Positions 1 through 12,699 of a DNA stretch of 64,000 bases are shown here, piece after piece. This stretch comes from Chlamydomonas reinhardtii (Eukaryota; Chlorophyta; Chlorophyceae; Chlamydomonadales; Chlamydomonadaceae): contig NC_057010.1 in the NCBI RefSeq assembly GCF_000002595.2, positions 1,119,809 through 1,183,808 on the forward strand, in the 5' to 3' direction. Made by a program: the position numbers and the translations under genes. The first letter of the stretch is position 1. The number at the start of each line of letters is the position of its first letter. Under the pieces are notes generated by a model. The model saw nothing but the letters and a program-made list of their open reading frames with translations. It was not told the DNA's origin and searched no databases.

Positions 1-3000
1 TGGGGACGTGTACACGCACACCGCATTTCTCAGCGCAATGGCCGTGCTTGCGGCTTGAGCGTAGTAGTGTGCCGTGCCACCGCGGCTTGAGCGCAGCAGT
101 ATGCAGTACCACCGAGCCTTCTGAGGGCATACAGACGCCGCTAGCTTGTGCCTGCGGCGAGCTCACCTGTGGTGTTGGGCTGCCACCACTCGTGGTGGTC
201 CATGTGGAAGGTCCACAGCTCGCCAGTTACGCCGCGTGAGCTGCTGTAGCCGCCGAACACGTACAGCGAGCGGCCGGCGGCGTGCGGCGTGACGGTGTGG
301 TGCGAGCGCCCCGCCGGCGTGCGGTTGCGTGGCGCCACAAGTCGTACCGTGGCCGCCCAGCCCACGCTGTCCTCTGCAGGCGAGCAGACAGGCAGCCAGG
401 CGTTGTGGTTGTCGTGGTTGTGGGATGCAGCCATGATGCTTGCGGGTGGTTGCCACATGTGCCCTGTGATCGCTCGGTGCTTCAGTAGTATCGCGGAGGG
501 CCTACTGCGATCAGGGCGCAACCCACCTGCCGCGCGGACGGTGACGGCGTGGATGTCCATCAGCTCGGTCTTTCCATCGAAGCCGCCCACAATTACGAAC
601 TGGTTCGGGCTGGTCACGCAGGCTGCGTGGTCGCGGCGCGTGGGCAGCGGCAGCTTTGGCCCCGCGTCGCCGCCCACCCCTGGCTCATCAGGCCAGGCGG
701 AACGCAGCGTGCCTGCCTCCACGCCACCCGGCGGCGCCGCCTCCGACTCCACCTCCACCTGGTGCCAGTGGAACGTCCGGGCGCCGCCCTCTGCGCACCG
801 CAACGAGCCACGGGTTGCGTCAAACCATGAACCGATGGTGTAACGAGGTGCAAAAGCAGAGCTTTGTGCACGGGCAATTCTGAAACCCGGTCTCAACACA
901 CAGAGGGCTGCCTCGCTCACCCGAGTAGGTGACCTCCAGGACGTGCAGGTCTCGGAACCACTCCTCCTCGCCCACGCCGCCGAACACCACCAGCACGCCC
1001 GCCACGTCCGGCACCACCGCCTCCACCTCGTCGCCGTGATGGCCGTGCACGCCCAGCGTGGTGCCACCAGCCTGCGTGGCCGGGCAATGTGGGTGTTAGG
1101 CTCAAGAGACTGCACAGCTTTCGGTACTGGCGGCGGAATATAGCAGCAGGCCAACCTCGCGGCCTATCGCTTGGTGCATGTTCGGTGCCGCATCCGAAGC
1201 CATGCCCCCAGCTCACCGGAAAGCGCGTCGTGCGCATGTGCGTGCCGCCGTGCTGGCCATCCAGACCCACTGCGCTCGCCGTCAGCGAAGCGCGCAGCGT
1301 GCTGTGCATTGGCAACGGCTGCGCCGCCGCGCCCGGAGGCCGCGCCGTGGGCAGTTGCAGCGCGCGCAGGCACAGCGTGCTGTGACGGCAGCGCGCCGGC
1401 GGCAGCCACTGCCCCGGGTCCGCGGGCATGGATTTCCAGCTGATGGGCCGCCCCAGCAGCCCGCCCTCGGCGCTCATGACGAAGCCACGCAGCAGCTCGG
1501 AGCGCAGCAGGTTGGCCTCGGCCATGAGCGCCCGCAGGTGCGCCTGCACCGCGGCGCGGTCCTGCCGCACCAGCTCCATCTGGTGCTCGTACATGGGCTC
1601 CAGCTCCTGGCGGCGTATGTGTTGATAATAGGATCAGGAAGTCGCGGAGTTCATCAGGTCGTCGGGCCTTGCTGACGTGGTGAGCGTCGTTGTAAGCACC
1701 ATATATGCCCTGGCATGCAGTGCTTCGGAAGTGCTGCCCACTAAGCCGGTCCTGTGGCGTGGCGCAAATCTTCTCGCTCGCTCGCCCGCTCGCTCGCTCT
1801 GTTGCCTGCGCGTACAGCCACACAGGCACGCACGCACCTGCAGGCGGTGGATCTCCCTCAGATGCAGCTGCACCATCCGCGCCTTGGCCAGCACCCGCCA
1901 GCAGTCGAATATGGCCGCCAGCGACTGCCGGTTGCGCGCCAGGCGCCGGAGCACCACTATCCGCATGTTGCGAGCCGACCGGCCGGCGGAGGCGCGCCAG
2001 GCGCGCAGCGCTAAGCCCGCGCGGCGGCGGCTCCAGGCGCGCTCGCGCGCCGCCAGGCGCAGGCAGGACAGCACCGTGCGGAGCTGCTGCTCCCTGTGAC
2101 GGTAAACGAGGACAGGGCAGCATTATTGCATGAGTCGCAATCCTGCACAAGGGTCCCAGGAACTGGGCAGGAATACCTTACGTGTGCCCTGCACACCTGA
2201 CAATCGACCGCAGCAGTTCGTCTGTGGCCTTCAACACCGCCTGCCGCCGCGCCGCCGCCGCCCAAGCCGCCAGCGCCAGCGCCCGCCGCCGCCGTCGCCA
2301 CACGTTCTTGAGGGCCCGCAATTTGCGGCCCAGCATGCCTGACCGCCGCATGTAGGCTAGCCAGCTGCGCAGCACACAGCGCAGTGTGCCGCGGCGCCAC
2401 ATGCCATCCAGCCGCTGGCCGAGCCGCGTCTGCTGCACCCACGTCTACGCCACACCGAAGGAGCAGCCAGCACTCTCGTCAGAAACAATCTCTCTGGACG
2501 ACACACATGCGAAGTTACGCGGCTCGACATGCATGATAGGAAAGGTTTAGCCCTGAAGCTTTACCTGCAGCGCATGTACCAGCATGGCCTTGTCCAGCCG
2601 CTGCCGCAGCTCCACCTCAGTCCGCCTCACGCGCGCCACCTCCGTCGTCAGGCCCTGCCAGCCATTTCGCAGCAGCCGTCCGCTGCGCACCGCCTCAGCG
2701 CCGCGCACCCGCAGCCGCTTCTCCCACAGTTGCCGCGAGCGCTGCGCCCAAGCCGCCAGCAGCCTCCGGCAACGTAGCAACACCACGCGCCGCTCAAGCC
2801 GCCGCACCTGCCGCCGCGCCGCCGCCGCCGAGTGCCACGCCAGCAGCAGTGTGCGCAGGTAGCGCTGCGCTGCGCGCCGGCGCGTGTGGCGGTGATGCCT
2901 GCACATGGAAAGCCCAATAGTCAGGTCATTGACAATAGACTTAGGATGGTCGAAGGCCTACATTATGGGACCGATCTGCCCAAAGGGACTCACTTGTTCT

Positions 3001-5095
3001 GCATGGTAACCATGTGCCATGCCGTGAGGAACTCCTCCAGGCTGCGCCGTCGCCACACCGCTGCCGCCCAACGCAGTCGCCGGTTGCGGACGGCGACACG
3101 CCGCCAGGCGTGCAGCGCTCGCGTCAGGCGCAGCACCAGCAGCCGCCGTGCAAAGGCTGGTCCAGCAGACTTCATAAGCCGTTTCAGCCGCCGGCCGGCA
3201 GCACCCTGCGGTGCGCATGCGACGTTTTGCATCATACCAGGACGAGGGGGGTCAGGCACAGGAGCAACACGTGTTACGAGCAATTCCTGCTTGCGAGCAT
3301 AGGCCTAAGTGAGCGCGAGTACGGTACGCCGCAGGCACAGCACAAGAGCGGTTCCCTACCGCGGCCTCAATCATCTCCGCGCGATGCTTATCATTCAGCT
3401 CAATCATCTGCCGCCGATGCCGCGACTCCTGGTCCTTGTACGACTCGACCTGCAGAGTTACAGATGGAGGGCATATGCATGAGCATGGACCCACGTCAGG
3501 CCGTACCCCGTACATCAACCCTCTCCCCCAACACCTCTTGATAATCACCCCCGCTTCTTTTGATTGTGCACACGAGCTTGCTTGCACACCTGTGCCTTCA
3601 GCATGTTTAGCTGTTGCTCCAGCGACATGAGCGCGCGGATCTTGGACTGCTCCCACGTGCTGCCGCCCGTGCCCGGCGTGCCCACCGCCAGAGCCGCCGC
3701 CACCATGGGATACGGCCCCGCCGGCTGCAGCGGCCCGCCGGGCTCCTTCAGCCCGATCACGTGCACCGAGGCCGCCGCGCTGGCGGCGTTGCTGGCGTAG
3801 CCCAACGGCTTGGACACGCCCACTGCACCCCCGACACCGCCGCCTCCACCGCCCCCGGCTCCTGGCCCAAACCCGGGTCCTGACGCCTGGTTCTCATCCC
3901 CCTGCCGCGCGTCTTCCTCCGGTCCAAACTGCTGCTGCTGCGCCGCCCGTGCGGCCGCCTCGTTGCGCTTGCGCCGCATCATCGCAGACGGCACTGTCGC
4001 CGCCGCGGACTCGGTGACCGACGCGGCGAACGCCCGTGCATGCCCGCGCGCGCCCTCCGCCACCTGCAGCCGCAGCAGCTGCTGCTCCGGCGTCAGCTGC
4101 TGCCCCGGCGGTGGCGGCGGGTAGTACTTGACGGGCACCGGCGCCGCGCCACCGGCGTGAATGCCGTCGTACGCCGCAACGTTGGCGTGGCTGGTGGCGC
4201 CCAGCACGGTGCGTGGCACCGGCAGCATGTCCACAGTCGGCGGCGGCAGCACACCGCCGTAGGCGGCCATGGCGCCGTCGCCCCCTCCTGCTGAGGCGGC
4301 TGCCGGTGCCGCTCCGGTGGCGTGCGCCTGCTCCAGCTGGTCCTCAAGCTGGTGCACGCGGTCTGCCAGCGCCAGCACTGCGGCATTCTTATCCGCCTCC
4401 CAAACGCTCTGTGGCGGGCCCAGCTCACGGTGCGGCAGGCCCTGCCGGTACAGCCGCAGCGGCACCTCTGCGGGCAGCGGCGCAGCAGTGAGGGAGGAGG
4501 GCGAGCATCAGAGGTCAGGACGGAGCATGTTGCTGGCGAGGAAAAGGCGCCCCGGCGTCGCACCTGCGGGCCGGCTGGGCCGGGGCAGCATTGCTGGGGC
4601 TGGCTGGGACGCGGGCGCAGTGGCGGCCCCGCCTCCTGTCGGAGCACTTGCAGCGGGCACTGCTGCCGCCGCACGGATAGCGCCAGGACCGGCGCCATGG
4701 CCGAAGCCACCAACTGCACTACTGCCAAGCGGCTGCCGGGAAGCGGTTCCAACTGAGGCTGAGGTAGCGGCGCCTGCAGGGACGGCCGCGGCGACCGCGC
4801 TGGGGCCCGCCGCTGATGGAGCTGACCCGCTTGCAGCTTGTCCTAAGCTGACCGGAAGGTCTAGGGCTCTCGCCACGAACGTGCTGGGCAAGTCCTGCAG
4901 CGGCGGAAGGGCCGCTGCCTGGAAGACTCCACCCCCAAAGCGCTCCTCGAGATCCCTTAACCGAGAGTCAAGCGACTGCATGACAGCAGGAGAGCGGGCG
5001 TTGAGGAGCGTCAAGCCGAGGAGTTGATTCTGACGAGTCACTCACGAATTCGCGCTGGGTACATTTACCTGGACTCGCTCGCGTGCCGTGGCCAT
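1..5095 (-). CDS. SFI1-like helical-repeat protein with C-terminal kelch domain (partial, C-terminus beyond left edge)
   Basis: Start ATG is at 5093-5095 (MATARERVQ, a 27-base exon). Further exons are 4564-5029, 3600-4468, 3360-3449, 2994-3205, 2565-2898, 2197-2432, 1838-2093, 1217-1606 and 921-1071, then kelch exons at about 534-880 and 167-380. All junctions keep phase except the one near 880-921, which I could not settle. The N-terminal part is a low-complexity Ala/Gly/Pro linker with short helices. The middle, about 3200 to 1840, is Arg/Trp-rich with recurring 'L..W' helices (ALHAWRR, LLLAWHS, LAAWAQR, LALAAWA, LALRAWR), as in SFI1/centrin-binding proteins. The end has kelch blades (VLVVFGG, FVIVGGFDG, SLYVFGGYSS). 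A centrosome or basal-body scaffold role is inference. The 267 bases to the next gene form a shared divergent promoter region. Confidence 0.75.
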
Positions 5096-5361
5096 TTTCT
5101 GCTTGGCTCAAGCTGTTATGACCTAGGAAAGGGCACGCTTCCCGCTATCCCAAAACTTTAGACGGTTCAGCTGAACTCGACAGACCGAGCTCCTTGCATC
5201 TGTCATTTTGTTGATGGAGATTGAAAGACTCAAGTACAACATGTATAGGACCTAATGCCTCGTCACCCCGGCAAACACGCATTTCGGGTTTTGGATTTGG
5301 CTTGCTTGTGCATGTTCAGTTCCGGAAGGAGCTGGTTGCTCACTTATTCATTTGACCTGAT

Positions 5362-7467
5362 ATGTTTGAAAGCGCATCAAGCCTGCCGGAAACTTTCACT
5401 TGGGTTGGCCCCAACCACATTTGCTCTCGGCTTTCCGTGTACAGCTTTGCCCTTATGGTTAGCGATGGGGTTCTGCGTGAAGTACTTAGGCAGGCGCTTA
5501 GACCACATGGCACGCACCGAGCGCCGGACGCGCCCGCAGAGCCCTCTTGGAGCCCCGAGCAGTGGAACGAAGCATTCAGCTACTTGGTATGCTGTTCGGA
5601 AGTCATTGCACACAGCCTGGCTAGTAGGGGAGAGCTCCCCAAGCCTACCTGCATTCCAGGGTCCGCGACTCTTGCGCTCTGCAACTCCTGTACAGCGGAT
5701 ACCATGAAACTGCCCATGCCCTCACACTCGCCTCACTCGCTCCACCTTCGCCTGTCGCCCACAGTTCCTGGCATCACCTGGCTCGCGCCACGCGGTGCTT
5801 GAGCACCAGGATGACATGCTGTGGTTCGTCACGGCCCCGCCAGCCCTAGCCGCCGGCACCGCGCCCGTCACGCTGCGGAGGAATGTGTCGTCGTTACTGC
5901 CGCCGGAGCTACGGCCGGGCGGGCGGGACTTTTGCTCGGTGGACTGGGCGGCCAGCGTGCAGCTCAACCTGGTGGTGCAGGCCACCTTCATACTGACTGT
6001 AGTACAGTGCGAGTGAGTTTGGCGTGATATAAGGGGTTCCTGGTCTGTGCGGGTGGCTGCGGCCTGCCTGTGAATACCTGCTGGATGATACAAGTCCCCT
6101 CCCGCGGATGTCATTATGTCCTTTGCACAAGCGCCTTGGCTCATCGTGTCTGCCCAATGCCCTGCTCCGTTCAGGGAATCTGCGCTGGCGGCGGTGGCGC
6201 AGGCCAGCAACACCGCGCCGGGGACTTACAGGGCGCACGTGCACGAGCTTGAGGCACCAGCCGCAACCAACGACAGCCTGCACTCCAACACCAGCAGCCT
6301 CACCCTGTGCCAGGAGCAGCACGCGCGCCTACATGGCCTTGCCGGCACGGTGGTGGCGCAGCGGCGGGTGTACGCCTCGCCCATGTCTGCGGATGTGAAC
6401 CTCGAGGACGCCAAGGCCGGCCGGCCGCCCGCCGCCTGCTACCCGGACGTGAGTTTCAGCGTGGACAACTTCGAGAGCGGCTTCGAGGATATGGTAGGTG
6501 TGCGGAGGCGGGGGGTGGAGCCGATGAGGGATGGAGGGCTGAGGGTGATCGGTGTGCAAAGAATTTGACTGGTCAAGAGCACGGCAACAGCTGGAACATC
6601 TGGGGCTGGGCGGCAACTCCTGTCTGGTAGCGTACTGGCGTACAGCGGTGTGGCCAGCGCTCGTCTACGGTTGCGTGTCGTCTGGACCGGTCTGGGTAAC
6701 AGACCCGGCTGGGTAGCTCGCGAGTTGCGCGAGTTAGCGGCAGCAGTTGCAGTGGACCGCTGACTGCTTGGCGTGGCCAACCTTTGGGCAGGGTGCGAGA
6801 AAAGAGCATGACTTCAGGTTACAATGCATGCCAACCATTGCACCATCCTGACCACTTGGCGCGCCGCATTGTCCCCGCCTGTATTCAGGTGCTGTCCCGC
6901 ACCGGCGACTGCTATTGCGTCATGCTGCATGTGCACGCACCGGCAACCACAGCCAAACCATCAGCACCTTCGCCAGCGATGCCACCTAGTGCCGACTCAG
7001 CCTCCCACTCCGTCACCAGCACAAGCAGCACCGAGGTCAGCGGGACGAAAGCGGGGCGACAAGAGAGGCGAGCTACGCTGTTCTCAGCCTACGTCACACG
7101 CGAGCAGGTCGCAGCCTACATCGCCACAAAGCTGCCGCCGCCATCCAAACCCAGCCTACTGAACCGGCTTCTCGGCGCGCCGGCGGCAAGCTCCAGCTCT
7201 GCTCGCAGTGCACAGCTGCTGGGGCGTAAGGAGCGTGTAGTTATGAGCGGCCCAGCGGGCGTGGGGCGGGCGGAGGCGCTGGCAGTGACGGTAGGGGCTC
7301 CGTTGGCGACGGCTGAAGCAGCGCCCGCAGCAGGGGCGGGTTCGGGAATTGGGGCGAGGGGCGGGGGATCGGCACCACAGGCGCTGCAAATGTCGCTCAT
7401 GTGGATGAGCCTGCCGGCGCACGCGCTGGCGCGCGCGGTGCTGCAGTTCGCGTGTGAGGCGCTATGA
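5362..7467 (+). CDS. KIAA0930/DUF2045 family protein
   Basis: Exons 5362-5586, 5765-6012, 6175-6493 and 6889-7467 join in phase to 456 residues. The in-frame ATG at 5455 would give 425 and I cannot choose firmly. The match to animal KIAA0930 is recognised by order of motifs: an aromatic segment then 'HQDDMLWFV' (human RQDDMLFYV), 'DWAASVQLNLVVQ' (human DWEESVCLNLILQ), 'RRVYASPMS', 'DVSFSVDNFESGFEDM' (human IFFMIDSFEEVFSDM), and a C-terminal 'MSLMWMSLPAHALARAVL' like the human closing helix. The biochemical function of the family is not established. The last exon has a Ser/Ala/Gly-rich insert typical of algal proteins. It is convergent with the MED28-like gene, whose stop lies 169 bases downstream. 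Confidence 0.82.
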
Positions 7468-7636
7468 CACGCAGCCAAGCCCGGGTTGAGAGCCGGTGTC
7501 GTTCTGGACAAAGCGTTGCAGGGCCGTGGTGCTGCGGCCCAAGCCGGCAGATGCTACGCAGGGTCTCTGCTTGTGATGGCGCCGGCACAGCTTCGGGAGC
7601 GTGTGTGCGGCGGCGGCTGCAGCTGCTCGTAACGGC

Positions 7637-8569
7637 TCAGCTGCCCAGGCCGGCGAATAGGGTGGCCTCCTGCAGCTGCTCCTGCTGCTGGATGACGGCC
7701 TGCCAGCGCGCAATCTGCTCCTTGGCGTGAGCAATCAGCCGGTCCTGCGGCAGAGCGTGCATGAGAGTGGCCCGCGGAGCTGTAAGCGTTGATTGGATGT
7801 GGCGCGTGGCGTTGAGTGGCGGTTGGCCATGCGCTGTATTGGTGTACATCGAGGCTCCGGCCACGGACTGCAGAGCAGTAATAGCAGCTGTCACCTTTCG
7901 CCCGCTCCCGCCTCACCTTCTCCTGCAGCTCCGCCTTAAGCTCCTCAACCTCTTGCTTCTGCATGCGCGACAAACAGACACGCTCACATGACCGCAAGCT
8001 GTATGGGCGCGTTCAAGCTTGCTCAACAGCGCTGTAAAGTTTGCGTCCATGTGACCATCACCCCATACAAAGCACCAGGTAGCTCCCGTCTTTGGTTCCT
8101 CAGTACAGGATAGCACGCTAGGTCGTGCACACTACGGTTCCAGGGGTGGCCCGCTTACCTGGGCAGCGTCAGGCCCACGCGGCGCCGGCTGCAGCTCCTG
8201 GAGCTGCAGCAGGAAGCTGTCGAGCTGCCCGACAGCGCCCGAGAACGTCCGCACCGCATCTGCAGTTCGGTCAGTATCAGGGGTGTCGCGTCCTTGGCAC
8301 CTGTGTCCACGGTGTGCGCGCCCGCAGCCCCAAAGGCCCAAACCCCCTGGGCCGCGCATACATGATGCTTTCGTCCAGGCCGCACTAGCAGGACAACACC
8401 CATGGCAGCAGGCGCAGCTAGCTAGCCCCAACCCACCAGCAGCTCGTTGGGCCGAGGTTGGATCGCCCACGCGGGGGAGCATGTCCGCAAGTGCGGCGTC
8501 CAGCGAGTCCACCAGCGCCATTATTTCATGCTGGCGGCCCATGGCAGCACAGTTGTCTGTTGCCGACAT
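7637..8569 (-). CDS. MED28: Mediator complex subunit 28-like protein
   Basis: Exons 8437-8569, 8159-8259, 7895-7958 and 7637-7779 join in phase to 146 residues, close to plant and animal MED28. The order of segments fits the family: an N-terminal helix 'IMALVDSLDAALADMLP' (human LVDELESSFEACFASLV; plant MMACVTALEAALLPCLP), a second helix 'VGQLDSFLLQLQEL' (human ARQTECFFLQKRL), then a coiled coil 'EVEELKAELQEKVRRER' ending with 'LIAHAKEQIARWQAVIQQQ' (human LVQKHLTKLRHWQQVLEDI). The expected role is in the head part of Mediator, the bridge between activators and RNA polymerase II in the nucleus. An in-frame ATG-less extension runs upstream of 8569, so I start at this ATG. It is divergent from the J-domain gene, with 257 bases between starts. 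Assignment rests on pattern likeness of a fast-evolving family. Confidence 0.68.
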
Positions 8570-8826
8570 GTCTGAAGGCACTAGAGCGCGCACCGGTTTG
8601 AGTTTGCAATTCGCAGTTCGGTTGCCGTTCTGGCCTGGACGTGCTCCACGTCTACTCTTGAAGTTACTTCAGTAGCAATGCAGCGGTGACGCAGGCGGCC
8701 GGTCGGCTTTCGTCGATTGCGTCACGCGATTGTGTCTGTCCTCATTCGGTTTTCAGGCGTCAGATTTAGATTCAGCTCACTTGTCACGAGCTGAATAGTT
8801 GTAAAGTATTCAGCACGTCAGGAAAA

Positions 8827-11037
8827 ATGGCATTCACTGCGTTGCAGCGCTCCGCGACCCCTGCTTGCACCAGCGGGCGGGCAACGCTCACGCCCGTTCC
8901 GCGCACAGCTTTTGGTCGCGGTTCCGCCTATGCTACCCGTAGCATCTGTGGCGTGTCTAGTCGTCGCATCAAGTGCGATGTTATTGCGGCAGGCAACACT
9001 TACCTCCTCAGCAACGGAATGATTGATTACTACGAGGTTCTTGGGTGAGTGTTATTGGTCTAGCATGGGCAGGGCTTCTGGAAGCGAGCGCGGGCAGAGT
9101 GCGACCGGCGAACGCCCTACCACGCCGATGCCCTCTCTCCTAACAGCTCTACTGCCTCTGCCTTGCAACAGCGTGGATGACGATGCTCCGTATGACGAGA
9201 TCAAGAAGGCTTACCGCGCGCTCGCGAAGTCTTGCCATCCCGACTATCTCGGAGAGAAGGGACACGAGATTTGCATCATGCTGAACGAGGTGTGTGCTTT
9301 GAACTGCATCAGGCGCTTTCTGCACAGCCTCAACCTGGGCGGCAGGGCCGCTCCCGCCCGGGGTTCCGGAGCTTGGCGCGCTCCCGCTTGTCTTAGGGTT
9401 TGCACCTCGCACGCTTCGTCTCCTGACCGGCACGCACACTCCGCACCTGCCTCGTGGTACACACAGGCGTACCAGATCCTGGGGGACGCGGACGCCCGGG
9501 CCAACTACAACAACAAGCTGGAGCAGGCGCTGCTGGATGAGGATGACAACTACACGGGTGCGCGCGGGGTCCCGGGTGGCGGCGGCAGGGCGTGCGCAGG
9601 CGTGTGGCGGCCTGGCGGGTCCTCGGTCTGCCCAGACCTTTGTCATTACACCCGTATTTGAGTTATCGTAAATCTTATTTATCTGCAATGCTCTCGTGCA
9701 TGCAGGCCTGCCGCTGTCTAAGTGGATGCCGACGGTGAAGCCGAACATGGCTAAGAACGAGGATCCGGCGGAGCGGCGTGGCGTGTTTGTGGACGAGTTT
9801 ACTTGTGAGTAAGGGTCAGCTGCAAAAGACGGCAGAGGCAGGGTCAGAACCAGACGCGGCTCGACAGTTGCAGCGGTTGCCGTTGAGGCACCGCCGCGTG
9901 CCCGTCATGTCGCGCGGAGTAGAGTGCCGACCGGTCTCACGCGTGCTGTCGCCGCAACTGCAGGCATCGGCTGCAAGCAGTGCGTGTGGTGCGCCTCCGC
10001 GACCTTCCGCATCGAACCGGAGCACGGCCGCTCGCGCGTGTACGCACAGTGGCTAGACGACGAGGAGAAGATCCAGACCGCCATCGGTAGGTGGCAGCCG
10101 GGTGGAAAGGACGAAGCCGTGGCGTAGCGCCGTTTCACTGCTTCCGTGCACCATTCAGAATCTCCGTCGGGGCTGGCTAACAAGTGTCCGTCTGTGTTCC
10201 CTTTTTGCGCCTGTCGCAGAGTCGTGCCCGGTCAGCTGCATTCACTGGTGAGCACTGTGGGCTCTTCCGTCATAGCAGGGGCGTCGGGCAGGCGGGGCTA
10301 GCCAAGGAGTTGGAACCGAGTTGCCTCTGCTGCCTGGTTGACAAACTTCCATTCTGCATTTTCGCATACAGGGTGGACAAGGCGGACCTTCCCGCGCTGG
10401 AGTACGTGATGCAGTGCAAGATGACGGAGCGCGTGAACGTGGGCGTTATGATGGCGGGCCAGGGCGCGCAGATGGACGTGTTCGCCTCCACGGCCTCCTT
10501 CCTCAAGGAGCGCAAGCGCAAGGAGGAGGCGCGCGCCCGCGCCAACAAGTACTACAGCCCGCAGCAGGAGGCGGCGCGGCGCAAGGCGGCCGAGGAGCTG
10601 GCGAGGCAGCACCTGGGCTTCTTCGCGCAGGTGCGGTGCAGAAAGCGGAGGGGAGCGGGGGCTGGGGTCGCGGGTGGCGCGCGTCGTGGGAGGAGCCGTG
10701 TCTCCATCAGCCCGGAGTCGGACGTTTATGTTGGCATGAGAGCGAGCTGCTGCTTAATAGTATGCTATATCGCGCCGGCCAGCCAATTCCTCCTGATATT
10801 TCTTTCCCCTTGTGTCCACAGTTCACCAGCGCTTTCGAGACCGCGTTCGCGGGCGTCGGCAACTCGGTCTCCACCGGCAACGAGACGGAGGAGCTGCGGC
10901 AGGTGGGCCGCCGCAAGCGCGCCGCCGGCAAGCGTTGGGACTGGCTGGAACAGCAACGCGCGCGTGGCGGCTGGATGGTGCCGCCGGAGCGCGCGCTGGT
11001 GCCCATCTCCGTGTACGCTGAGTCGCTGCGCAACTGA
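8827..11037 (+). CDS. Chloroplast J-domain protein with bacterial-type 4Fe-4S ferredoxin domain (CDJ3/4/5 type)
   Basis: Exons 8827-9044, 9172-9289, 9467-9557, 9706-9804, 9964-10086, 10220-10247, 10372-10630 and 10822-11037 join in phase to 383 residues. The first 60 residues are Ser/Arg/Ala/Thr-rich, like an algal chloroplast transit peptide. The J domain follows at about 65-140, with the HPD motif at residues 95-97 (KSCHPDY), the part that stimulates Hsp70 ATPase. A ferredoxin-like domain at about 176-225 has C-x2-C-x2-C-x2-C (CIGCKQCVWC) and a distal CPVSC. The C-terminal 150 residues are charged helices. This architecture is known from Chlamydomonas CDJ3-CDJ5 and plant DJC76/77/82, which are stromal or thylakoid-bound co-chaperones of HSP70B. 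I cannot tell which member this is. The 28-base sixth exon holds only the distal cysteines. Confidence 0.9.
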
Positions 11038-12376
11038 GTCTTTAGCGCGGCGCTTCGGTGCGGTGGCAGACTGTTCTATGGAGCGGGCTGCTGTACTGGA
11101 CTGGGCTTGGCGAGGGCAGTTAGCCCAGTAGTCGTGTGCAGTGGCTGGCCTGGGGTTGCAGGCCGCAGCAGGCATGCGCACCGTGCGACGACGAATGATC
11201 TGCATCGGTCTGCCATGCGTGTATTTAAACTGGGATTGCTGCATTCATGTCTTCCTCGCGTTGCGGCCGTATGAGGTGCGCGTTTTGCGACTCATTGCGC
11301 CTAAGCATTCCCCAGCGGATACAGGTGGGTCGTTCGAAGCTTGCTGCCTTGTTGTGCGAGAGTGCTCGAGTGCATTCGCGTGCCATTGCCAGAGGAGGGG
11401 TAGCTAGCTTACCGGTTGTCGCGCCAAAGTATGCAGACATCTCTATTGCTCTCCGAGCCTGAAACAGTAACAGGGGCGGCGGGAGTCGTAGCGCTGGTGT
11501 TGTGTGATCCCCCCGGCGCGGCTGCAGCCGCAGCGCGTGTTGCAGAGGCGTGCGTGTCAGAATTTGACACAGTTGTCCCGGACGTGGGAGCAAAGTGTGA
11601 TGGCTGCCCTTGCGTGGGCATTAGCCCGGCGATTGGTTCCCACGGCTTTGCGAACAAGGATCTTTATAAGAGAAGAAAACAAGGTGCTACATTGTTTTTG
11701 TGCGCGTCGCGGTTTGTGCGTGTAGATGTGTCGTAAGGATAGGAGCGAATTGAGCGTATTTCGTTTCATGTTGCCAGTGCGAAAACTGAGTGCGGGTGCA
11801 AAAATGGCAACATAATTAACCCTATATGCATTGGTTGCTATCGTGCGCGGCGGCGGTTGCGGGGCACGTGCCGCTGGCACTCCCGCGCACTGTTAGGCAC
11901 CGGTGTCGGATTATATGCATGCGTCGAAGGCGTAGGCCACGTCTGAGTGGCTGAGTGTGTGCGCGTCAGTGCGTGTGTATAATATTTGATAAGTGCGTGC
12001 AGGACAAGCGGGAGCCAATGGTTGCAAGAAAGGACAACGAAATGGACATGCGCAGGAGAAGCAGAGTCACACTTAGAGGCGGTTGTGAAGCACGCTGTGA
12101 TAGTTGCCGTGGCGTGCATAACAGTTTTACGACAAGGACTTTCTTTTGTCCTGGGATGGATGCAAGGAGCGCCGCCACAAAAGACGGAACAGAGAGTGGC
12201 TTCCAGGCGATTTGCTCATCAATGTGTGTGCTGCAACGTGGTGTGTGTGTTCGTGCACGTGTGCGATATGAAATAACCAGCCTCTCGAGGGGATATGGGG
12301 CGCCAGCGTCGGCGGGAAACAACATGATCTCGCACAGTGGCCATACCCCTGATAACGATGTGCAAAACACTGACAC

Positions 12377-12381
12377 TGTAA
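12377..12381 (+). terminator. Candidate TGTAA polyadenylation signal of the J-domain gene
   Basis: TGTAA is the usual polyadenylation signal of Chlamydomonas nuclear genes. This is the first copy I find on the plus strand after the stop at 11037. The implied 3' untranslated region of about 1.3 kb is long, so an earlier non-canonical signal is possible. Confidence 0.3.
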
Positions 12382-12699
12382 CAAGTTCAAGCACAATGCC
12401 CTTGGCTTCTTCCTCCTCCTCGAGCGCGGTTCCTCTGCACAATCTCAGGGAGTTAACAGGGCCCTAGGGTCCTCACCCCCTCGTCCAGGCGCTGCGCCCC
12501 ACCCGCACAGAGCGGCCACCAGGGGCCCCTGGCGGCCACCATCCAGCGACGGGACCGCCTTCGCCCTATGTGTTTGTGACCACTTAGGGTCGGTGTACCG
12601 TATGCGGGTATCGGCCGCTGAAGCGGCCTCCCCTCGTCGACAGATTTAGACTGGACGACATGTGAACTGGGGTTGCCGCCGCCTCCTACCTCCAGCTGC

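Noticed and set aside
141-1154. One long open frame of 337 codons on the minus strand
   Set aside because: It contains real kelch exons joined by translated introns; the splice donors and motif frames show several exons rather than one.
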